Shown here: positions 57,683 through 64,000 of the stretch, one piece after another | Layout: every line of letters starts with the position of its first letter | How positions within the stretch are numbered: the first letter of the stretch is position 1 | Notes under the pieces: model-generated | Database searches by the model: none | What the model was told of the DNA's origin: nothing | What the model saw: only the letters and a program-made list of their open reading frames with translations | From: Gp6-AA40 sp035293405 | Lineage (GTDB): Bacteria; Acidobacteriota; Vicinamibacteria; Vicinamibacterales; UBA2999 | Length of the DNA: 64,000 nucleotides | NCBI GenBank assembly: GCA_035293405.1 | Contig: DATDOE010000138.1 | Span: 1-64,000 of the forward strand | Direction: 5' to 3' | Position numbers and translations under genes: made by a program

Positions 57683-60409
57683 CTACTGAATTCTGGTCGC
57701 CACTGCCTTCCCGTAATAGATCCCGTTGAAGAGAAACTTGAACGTGCCGTGGGGCTGCGCGCGGAAGTTGATCTCAGGTCCAAAGAGCAGCACGCGGCCG
57801 CGCCCGAGCGGGGTGTCAACGACGGCAACTCCGCCGTCGAGATATCGCTGGCCCCAGGCCCATCCGCTGCGCAACGGCGCTGCGCTGGCAAACCACGCCA
57901 CCCGGCGAGTGTCCTTGCCCGCGTCGGCGGCAAGACGGAACACCGGACTGTTGTCGAAGAACACGTCCACGTCAGGCTCGAACCCGTATCCGAGGGGCGT
58001 CGTATTGTCCACGCGCACACGCAGGAGCGAGCCGGGAATGTAGTACTGCTCGCGCGTCAGCGGCCGCGCCCCGTCGGAACCGGTCTCGACAAGCGCGCTC
58101 GACACCGGCAGACCGAGCGCCGCGGCAATCGACGTCGACCCTCCGATCGCAACGAGGGTCCCTCCGTCTTCGACAAACTGTTTCAGCTGTGGAAGTGTTC
58201 GCGCGCGCGAGATGACGCCGGTCGTCCCGCGATACTCGGGTGGCAGACGATCCGGCACTGGCGCCTCGTCCAACCCACGAGAGAGCACGGCCTCGCTCGT
58301 GAGGACGATCACGTCAAAGCGGCTCGCCAGGCTCCCGGAATCGAGCGTTTGCGCGTACACGACCTCGAATGGAAACTCATAGCGCTCGAGCATCCACCGC
58401 GTCCACCCGCTCGGGCTCGATCCGCCGTAGCGATCCCAGAGGCCGATGCGGACCGGTCTCAGCTTGAGACCATCGCCTGGCGGTGGCGCACTCACCCCGA
58501 TGAACGTGAGGCCCACATCGATAGCGGCCTTCTGCAGGACGGCGAGCGTCGATGGCCTCGCGGTCACGTACATCGCGCCCGTGCCGTTCGCTCCGCCGCC
58601 GGTGGCGCGATCGACGGGCCAATACACCTCCTCGCCGGCTTTCATCAGCCGGTTGACGGCGATGAAGGCGTCGTTCTGGTGGTGGCTCAGGAGATACCCG
58701 GCGGGGCTGGCGGGGCCGATCACGCGCCCAGCGGGATGCGACACGGCCGTCAACTTTTCGAACGGCCCATCGAAGCCCTCGAGCAGGCGATCGAACTTGA
58801 CGCCCATCTGCAACGCCAGAGTCCATCCGGCGCTGTCGTAGGGCGGCGTCGGTGGACCGCCCGGATACGGGATGTCGTCGGGATGATCCTGAGGCTCGAA
58901 CATGTCGAGCACGTGAGGACGGAATGCCTGCGCCGTCTTCACGACGTACGAGCCCGCGGGGTAGCTTCGGCCATTGACCGCGAATGCCGTCGTGGCGCGA
59001 TGCACCGTGATGCCGGTCTTGATCAGCGCGTCAACGAATTTCGTCGCGGTCAGGAAGTCAGGCTGATCTGACGGCAGGACGTAGCCGCGCGGGTCGCGGA
59101 ACTGTGGCGCACGCAGTTGCTGCTCGTACAGACGCTGCGCAGCCGCGCCGCGCCCGCCGGCCGGCACTTTCACCCCCTCAAGACGATGGGGAGAGATGGT
59201 CCACGAATCCTGGCTTCCGCGCCGAATGCTGTTCTGCCCCATGCGGTAGACGTTGAACAGCAGCGTTTCCCGAAAGCGCGAGGCCACGTCGATCACCGCG
59301 CGGTTCGCGGTGACCGAGTACTCGATCGACTGGCGGAAGCGCCACCGCTGCGGCGCGATCGGATACGGGAGGTCGGCGCTCGGCAACTGCCGGTCGGGCA
59401 CGAACGGGATCTCGGTTGGCGTGGGGCTGCCAATGGTTTCCGTCAGCAGCCCAATCTGATTGTGAAAGTACGCCGTCGTCCGCAAGCCGCCGTTCCACCA
59501 CGTCGAATACGTGGATCCGGTCCTCATCGTCACGCCCGGCTTGGCCTCGAGCGCGAACCGCGCGTGCATCGCGGCGCCGACGAGATCGATGCCGACCGGG
59601 ATCAGCGGATCGAGCACGTAGTTGAACGGATCGCGGAAGGGCGGGGCGAACATCACCGTCCCGGCAGGACCGGTCTGGTGGTGGTCGTAGACGATCTGCG
59701 GGAACCACTCCCGGTACAGGATGCGGTTGATGTTGATCGTCTCGGCCTGGCTGGCCAGATAGAAGTCGCGGTTGTTGTCGTGGCCGATGTACTTCTGGTA
59801 CGCGCGTGGAATGCCGGCCAGCGTGCGGAGTGACGGATCCTTCTCGCGCATATACCAGTTGGCCACCAGCTCGTGACCATCCGGGTTGGCGTCAACGGCC
59901 AGCACGATCACGTCGCGAAGGAACCTCAGGGTTTCTCCATCCGAGCGGCTGACCAGCTGATAAATCGTTTCGATCAACTGTTGTGCGCCCAGCACCTCGT
60001 TCGCGTGCAGGCCGCCGTTGATCCACACCACCGCCTTGCCTTCGGCGGCCAATGCGCGCGCCTGGGCATCGGTCAGCCCCTCCGCGAGCGAGAGCCGCCT
60101 CGAGATCTCCTTGTATCGCTCGAGCTGCTTCAGATTCTCCGGCGACGAGACGATCGCCATCCACTGGCGGCGGCCTTCCTCCGTCCGGCCGATGTCCACG
60201 ACCTGCATGCGATCGGATTCGCGATCGAGCGTCTTCCAGTAGTCCTCGAGCTGCGTATACGTGGCGAGGAAATAGTCGTCGCCAATCGCGGCGCCGAACT
60301 GCCGCTGCGGCGTGGTAATCGACGCGACCTGCTGTGTGCGCGCCTGAGGCGCGGGGAGCAGGGCGAGCATCAGGACGATGAAGGCGCGAGTCCTGGTCAA
60401 CACCGGCAT
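57683..60409 (-). CDS. Secreted M14-family zinc carboxypeptidase-like protein
   Basis: The 908-residue protein has a signal peptide (FIVLMLALLPAPQARTQQ). A peptidase M14 domain (about 45-330) has zinc ligands His135-x2-Glu138 in GGLHANEVLG, NPDGHELVANWY and IVYDHHQTGPAG with the third His. A long C-terminal region (350-908) contains DFLTATKFVDALIKTGITVHR and glutamine-amidotransferase-like segments, as in other large secreted M14 proteins of Acidobacteria and Bacteroidetes. It would trim peptides or cell-wall stems outside the cell. It starts on the stop codon of the upstream GNAT gene (TGATG). Confidence 0.87.
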   Translation of the reverse strand: MPVLTRTRAFIVLMLALLPAPQARTQQVASITTPQRQFGAAIGDDYFLATYTQLEDYWKTLDRESDRMQVVDIGRTEEGRRQWMAIVSSPENLKQLERYKEISRRLSLAEGLTDAQARALAAEGKAVVWINGGLHANEVLGAQQLIETIYQLVSRSDGETLRFLRDVIVLAVDANPDGHELVANWYMREKDPSLRTLAGIPRAYQKYIGHDNNRDFYLASQAETININRILYREWFPQIVYDHHQTGPAGTVMFAPPFRDPFNYVLDPLIPVGIDLVGAAMHARFALEAKPGVTMRTGSTYSTWWNGGLRTTAYFHNQIGLLTETIGSPTPTEIPFVPDRQLPSADLPYPIAPQRWRFRQSIEYSVTANRAVIDVASRFRETLLFNVYRMGQNSIRRGSQDSWTISPHRLEGVKVPAGGRGAAAQRLYEQQLRAPQFRDPRGYVLPSDQPDFLTATKFVDALIKTGITVHRATTAFAVNGRSYPAGSYVVKTAQAFRPHVLDMFEPQDHPDDIPYPGGPPTPPYDSAGWTLALQMGVKFDRLLEGFDGPFEKLTAVSHPAGRVIGPASPAGYLLSHHQNDAFIAVNRLMKAGEEVYWPVDRATGGGANGTGAMYVTARPSTLAVLQKAAIDVGLTFIGVSAPPPGDGLKLRPVRIGLWDRYGGSSPSGWTRWMLERYEFPFEVVYAQTLDSGSLASRFDVIVLTSEAVLSRGLDEAPVPDRLPPEYRGTTGVISRARTLPQLKQFVEDGGTLVAIGGSTSIAAALGLPVSSALVETGSDGARPLTREQYYIPGSLLRVRVDNTTPLGYGFEPDVDVFFDNSPVFRLAADAGKDTRRVAWFASAAPLRSGWAWGQRYLDGGVAVVDTPLGRGRVLLFGPEINFRAQPHGTFKFLFNGIYYGKAVATRIQ

Positions 60410-61242
60410 CAGCTCCTGACCATGATCGCCCTGGTATAGAGCACCTGGAATCTGAAGCGCTCGAACGTGCGCTGCGAGATGCTTCCAGGCTCGACGGTCG
60501 CGATGGCGAGGTCCGCCTGTCCGACGGCTTCCTGCAGCGCCCGCGCCACGATGGCGGCCTGCACGCCCCGGCGCCGGTATGCCGGTCGAGTGGCGGTGCC
60601 GAAAATGCCGAGCACTCCGCGAAGGATCACGCTGGCCGCGGCGCCGGCCGGCTCGCCGTTCACGCGCACGAGGTAGCGAACGGTATCGGGATGGACGAAC
60701 TGGCGCATGATCACGCCGAGCGACTCGACCACTTCGGCGTCCGGCGCCTCCGGCGCCAGCACGGAGTCGGGCACGGCAAAGCCCTCGGACGTCGCCCGCA
60801 GCCAGACGTCTTCATCAGCATTCCCGGTGAGCACATCCACACGAAGTCCGTTGCCCGGAGACACGTCCACCGGCAGGGCGCATGCCAGCTGGTTCTCGAA
60901 GCCTTTGAGCACGTAGTCCCGGGCCTGCAGCTTGGCCACCAGGTCGATGGAGACGAGTGGGCACAGTTCGATCTGTATGGGGCACTCACGCTCATCGTAG
61001 AAGAGCTCGATCGCATCGAGATCCGCGTCCGTCACGGTGACGCCCAGGCCCAGGCCGAGCACCTTGTTCATCGGCGAGCCAAGCACACCGCAGACGGCCT
61101 TGCCACCCGCTACCTCAATCGACGCGGCCCCGCCTGGCTGGCCGACGCCCGCGCCGACCGCGCAGAAATCGATCTCGGTACGTTCTATGCGCTGCGCCAG
61201 CGCAACAGTCGCCTGTAACACGGGTGATATCTTACCGGCCAA
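60409..61242 (-). CDS. GNAT-family N-acetyltransferase
   Basis: This 277-residue protein has one clear GNAT domain at the C-terminal end with the acetyl-CoA loop GTATRPAYRRRGVQAAIVAR. The N-terminal half (1-140) may be a degenerate second GNAT domain. The start is a TTG and uncertain; a later GTG at 61221 is possible. It ends on the M14 start and shares its transcript. The substrate is unknown. Confidence 0.78.
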   Translation of the reverse strand: MAGKISPVLQATVALAQRIERTEIDFCAVGAGVGQPGGAASIEVAGGKAVCGVLGSPMNKVLGLGLGVTVTDADLDAIELFYDERECPIQIELCPLVSIDLVAKLQARDYVLKGFENQLACALPVDVSPGNGLRVDVLTGNADEDVWLRATSEGFAVPDSVLAPEAPDAEVVESLGVIMRQFVHPDTVRYLVRVNGEPAGAAASVILRGVLGIFGTATRPAYRRRGVQAAIVARALQEAVGQADLAIATVEPGSISQRTFERFRFQVLYTRAIMVRS

Positions 61243-61249
61243 CTCATTT

Positions 61250-61264
61250 TGGGAGTTGGGAGTT
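61250..61264. repeat. TTGGGAG repeat carrying the xth ribosome-binding sequence
   Basis: TGGGAGTTGGGAGTT is the inverse of the AACTCCCAA repeat found beside queC. Its second GGGAG lies six bases before the xth TTG, so a dispersed repeat appears to serve as Shine-Dalgarno. The divergent GNAT gene begins only 8 bases to the left. Confidence 0.5.
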
Positions 61265-61268
61265 CCGA

Positions 61269-62018
61269 TTGAAGATAGCGACGTGGAACGTGAACGGCAT
61301 CCGCGCCCGGCAGGCGCAGGTGCAGGAGTTCATGGAGCGCGAGCAGCCCGACGTCCTCTGCCTGCAGGAGATCAAGGCGTCGCTCGATCAGCTGCCGTTG
61401 TGGCTCTGCGACATCGAGGGGTACTGGTGCTACTGGCACGGCGATAAGGGCTACTCGGGCGTGGCCTTGCACGTGCGAAAGGCCGCCGTTCCCGAGCGGC
61501 CCGCGTTTCACCATCCCGATTTCGACTACGAGCGCCGCATCGTCACCGTGCGGCTGCCATCGGTAACGGTGGCCTCGATCTACGTTCCCAACGGCGGCAA
61601 GGACTTCGACGCGAAGATGCGATTCCTGGAAGCCATGGACGCCTACGCCGCCGAGTGTCAGGCCTCGAACACACCGCTCATCCTGTGTGGTGACTTGAAC
61701 GTCGCCCGTAGCGAGATGGATCTGCATCCCAAGGAACGTAAGCCCGGCATCATCGGGCAGCGTCCTGACGAGCGAGCGCTGATCGAGCGGATTCTGAGCC
61801 GTGGCCTGGTTGACGTCCATCGCACGCTCGATCCCGACAACGCCGATCTCTTCACGTGGTGGGCGCCATGGCGCAACATGAAGGCGCGCAATATCGGCTG
61901 GCGGCTCGACTACGTGTTCGCCAGCGAGGCGATCGCGGCACGCGCCTCGTCGTGCATCGTGCAGCGCGAGTTCGGCACGAGCGACCACGGACCGGTCATC
62001 GCGGTCTTCGAACCCTGA
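61269..62018 (+). CDS. xth: Exodeoxyribonuclease III (AP endonuclease, Xth/ExoA family)
   Basis: The 249-residue enzyme repairs abasic sites. It has IATWNVNGIRARQ (1-14), LCLQEIKAS with the metal Glu, ASIYVPNGG, LILCGDLNVARSEMDLHP with the catalytic D-x-N, WRLDYVFAS and the terminal GTSDHGPVIAVF with Asp-His. The start is a TTG (61269) just before KIATWN. The upstream in-frame ATG at 61224 would overlap the divergent GNAT start. It is cytoplasmic and normally unregulated. Confidence 0.9.
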   Translation: MKIATWNVNGIRARQAQVQEFMEREQPDVLCLQEIKASLDQLPLWLCDIEGYWCYWHGDKGYSGVALHVRKAAVPERPAFHHPDFDYERRIVTVRLPSVTVASIYVPNGGKDFDAKMRFLEAMDAYAAECQASNTPLILCGDLNVARSEMDLHPKERKPGIIGQRPDERALIERILSRGLVDVHRTLDPDNADLFTWWAPWRNMKARNIGWRLDYVFASEAIAARASSCIVQREFGTSDHGPVIAVFEP

Positions 62019-62028
62019 GTTCCGGCGT

Positions 62029-63150
62029 TCACGCCTCCACCGACGACCAGCCCCTGGCGAGATCCTCGCCGACGGCGAGGTGATTCAGCGCGAAGTCGGC
62101 GCTGCGAAAGGCTTCGCGCAGCCGATCCGCATCGAGACGCCGCCCCGCGTTTCTGCACTGTCGCGCCGACTCCACGCGCACGAGCGCCAGGGCCACCTCC
62201 AGGCCTCGCACGATCGTCTTGACGCCGCGTCCCTGATACGCGGTCCACGACGCGAACGCCTTGGCGGCGAGATAGCGATTCACCGGCGCACGGAAGTCGT
62301 CCCACACCGGGCGCACATAGGCGACCATCGCATCCTCGAGGCCGTTTTCGTCGGCCACAGGCTTCAGATCGTCAGGCACCGCCGCCATGACCTCGGCGTG
62401 CAGATCGAGGCTGGTGCCGAGCGTGTCGATCGGCGGTGCCGCCACCTCCTCACTCGGCAGCTCCGCGACGGCGTGCGCGAGCGGCATCGCTCCCGGCCTC
62501 CACTTGCGTAACAGCGCCGCATCCCGCACCAGCGTGGCCAGCGTTGACTCCGGCCGTGCGTTGATCCTGGCGCACCGCGCGACCATGTGGCGTTCCCAGG
62601 CCGAGTACCCGTCGAGATCCATCAGCGTGCGCGGCGTCAGCAGCGGCGGCAGATCGTGAGCGGTGACGACGAGCCCCTCGTAGTCAGCCTCCGGAAACGC
62701 GGCTGGCTGCGAGACGATCTCGACCGGCCGATCGAGAAACAACATCGAGGCGGCCGTCGGACAGAAATGCGAGAGCGTGATGAACGTGCCGCGCAAATCC
62801 CGGACGGCCACGCGCGGAAAATGGCGGCACGTCGCCGGCAGCAACGGCTCGCCGAGATCGCGATGCACGATGCACAGCTTCGATCCGCGCTCGAAGAAGA
62901 CGCAGTGCCCATCCTGGTCGCGATCGAGCATCGCCGCCGCGCCGTCCGGAAGATCCGGCTCGACGACGAACGGGTCGACGGAGGCAGCGGAGGCCGCCAC
63001 GCGCAGACGGCCCCCCGAGACCGCTTCGCTCAACGAGCGGTATACGGGAATCTCGACAGGAACGTCCCAGTCCGCCGTGCAGCACGCGCCGGAGTGCCGG
63101 CACTGATAATCCGCGTGAAAACCAAGCGCGTACACACCCGTTGAACTCAT
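62029..63150 (-). CDS. YkgJ/Fli-B-type Cys-cluster protein
   Basis: The 373-residue protein begins ALGFHADYQCRHSGACCTADW with the C-x5-CC cluster of the YkgJ/Zn-Fe cluster (flagellin N-methylase-like) family. Further cysteines lie in DGHCVFFERGSKLCIVHRDL and PATCRHFPRVAVRD. The four-plus cysteines could hold a metal cluster. The C-terminal half (150-373) is helical with no known motif. A methylation or maturation role is possible but untested. It converges with xth. Confidence 0.75.
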   Translation of the reverse strand: MSSTGVYALGFHADYQCRHSGACCTADWDVPVEIPVYRSLSEAVSGGRLRVAASAASVDPFVVEPDLPDGAAAMLDRDQDGHCVFFERGSKLCIVHRDLGEPLLPATCRHFPRVAVRDLRGTFITLSHFCPTAASMLFLDRPVEIVSQPAAFPEADYEGLVVTAHDLPPLLTPRTLMDLDGYSAWERHMVARCARINARPESTLATLVRDAALLRKWRPGAMPLAHAVAELPSEEVAAPPIDTLGTSLDLHAEVMAAVPDDLKPVADENGLEDAMVAYVRPVWDDFRAPVNRYLAAKAFASWTAYQGRGVKTIVRGLEVALALVRVESARQCRNAGRRLDADRLREAFRSADFALNHLAVGEDLARGWSSVEA

Positions 63151-63264
63151 TGACCCTCTTGATGTTAGCGTCCCGTACAGAAGTATTACAGTCCAGCCTC
63201 TGTAGCCTTGCTATCGTTTGGGCGATTCATAAGACAGGAAGAAGCAGGAGGACACATTACGCCA

Positions 63265-64000
63265 ATGGCGACACCCACGCTCATGTACGGACGCAAACAC
63301 CAGCAAGGCCTGAATTGGATTACCGCCATCGCGATGACGGGTTTTCACATCGGGGCCGTCGCCGCCCTCTTCTTCATCGACTACGGCGCGATGCTGGCCG
63401 CACTGATCCTGTACTACGCGGGAGGCATGCTCGGTATCGGGATGTCGTACCACCGCCTGCTGACGCATCGCAGTTACAGGACGCCCAAATGGGTGGAGTA
63501 CTTCCTGACGATCTGCGGCACGCTCGCCCTCGAAGGCGGACCGATCTTCTGGGTCGCCACGCACCGCATCCACCATCAGAAGTCCGATCACGAAGGCGAT
63601 CCGCACACGCCGCGTGAAGGCAGGTTCTGGGCGCACATGGGTTGGATTCTCATGGGCGAAGGGCTGCACCACGATGCGTCGGTGCTGGCCCGCTACGCTC
63701 CCGATTTGAGCCGCGACAGGTTCCACGTCTGGCTGTCCAATTGGCACTGGGTGACCAACGTCGTCGTCGGCCTCGCGCTGCTGGCCTTCGGCGGCATTCC
63801 CTACGTCCTCTGGGGCATCTTCTTCCGCACGACCTTCGGCCTCCACGCGACCTGGCTGGTGAACTCCGCGACGCACCTCTGGGGCTCGCGCCGGTTCAAG
63901 ACCAAGGACGATTCCACGAACAACTGGTGGGTGGCACTCCTCACGTTTGGCGAGGGCTGGCACAACAACCATCACGCGCACCCGACCAGCGCGCGTCACG
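63265..64000 (+). CDS. Fatty-acid desaturase (acyl-CoA delta-9 type), cut by the window end
   Basis: The visible 245 residues include four membrane segments and the three histidine boxes of the membrane desaturases: HRLLTH in MSYHRLLTHRSY, HRIHH in VATHRIHHQKSD and HNNHH in GEGWHNNHHAHP near the window edge. These bind the di-iron centre. It would introduce a double bond into saturated acyl chains and so change membrane fluidity. AGGAGG lies upstream with a longer-than-usual spacer (13 bases). The C-terminal end is outside the window. Confidence 0.9.
   Translation, partial: MATPTLMYGRKHQQGLNWITAIAMTGFHIGAVAALFFIDYGAMLAALILYYAGGMLGIGMSYHRLLTHRSYRTPKWVEYFLTICGTLALEGGPIFWVATHRIHHQKSDHEGDPHTPREGRFWAHMGWILMGEGLHHDASVLARYAPDLSRDRFHVWLSNWHWVTNVVVGLALLAFGGIPYVLWGIFFRTTFGLHATWLVNSATHLWGSRRFKTKDDSTNNWWVALLTFGEGWHNNHHAHPTSARH

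Noticed and set aside
1..64000. tRNA or rRNA genes
   Set aside because: I looked for T-loop-like words (GGTTCGAATCC) and rRNA-like stretches in the gaps and saw none; short gaps make hidden tRNAs unlikely but a covariance search would settle it.

Overview
The window is a GC-rich bacterial chromosome segment with tightly packed genes and no rRNA, tRNA, CRISPR array, transposase or phage gene that I can see. Several traits suggest an Acidobacteriota genome, most likely class Vicinamibacteria. These are secreted quinoproteins and carboxypeptidase-regulatory-like proteins, an S8 protease with an NIVWST repeat tail, HemQ-type haem synthesis, and many dispersed extragenic repeats. The taxonomic call is an inference from gene content and style, not from a marker gene.

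Layout. 151-6175: a manganese locus. An mntH-usp-ubiE operon diverges from an operon encoding a DtxR/MntR regulator continuous in frame with an outer-membrane beta-barrel, a CuA-type cupredoxin and a di-haem oxidoreductase; a perfect 20-bp palindrome lies between them. 6243-13868: a broken erythromycin-esterase-like gene, an HAD phosphatase, queD/queC for queuosine precursor synthesis, an exported FAH-family protein, a DUF4097-like lipoprotein, nagA with an overlapping DUF5615-like gene, and a deoxyhypusine-synthase-like gene. 13985-19675: a sigma-54 activator, the W-repeat subtilase and a HD-GYP/GAF/GGDEF protein. 19700-21260: fabI and a Cys-cluster protein with an RGG-rich tail.

21341-30029 is an arginine biosynthesis locus. 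argR, an argG-like gene and argH run leftward; argC, argB, argD, a short N-acetylglutamate synthase, argJ and argF run rightward. Both sides start from one control region with a good sigma-70 promoter and an ARG-box-like palindrome. Nearly all these genes overlap by 1-8 bases, so they are probably translationally coupled. The argG-like product has lost its ATP loop and part of its C-terminal region. 30086-42377 holds an acyl-CoA ligase, pxpA, an orphan DGQHR-domain protein beside a three-hairpin element, a five-gene operon (FTR1 permease, MFS transporter, membrane-anchored propeller, OsmC, acyltransferase-like membrane protein), an exported methyltransferase, aspartate kinase, a RodZ-like HTH protein and hemQ.

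42525-49209 is a marR-tolC-MFP-RND multidrug efflux operon with a 10+10 bp operator candidate upstream of marR. 49270 to the right edge holds a class-III-type sirtuin, a haem-c/propeller secreted protein, a PQQ dehydrogenase with lanthanide-type active-site aspartates, secreted hydrolases (amidohydrolase, M14 peptidase), a GNAT, exonuclease III, a YkgJ-type Cys-cluster protein and a fatty-acid desaturase cut by the window edge.

A recurring theme is that dispersed repeats run into genes. They supply the C-terminal tail of UbiE, the last codons and stop of NagA, and the Shine-Dalgarno-like sequence of xth. The strongest candidates for something undescribed are the regulator-porin fusion with its redox partners, the degenerate argG, and the DGQHR gene with its neighbouring hairpin element.
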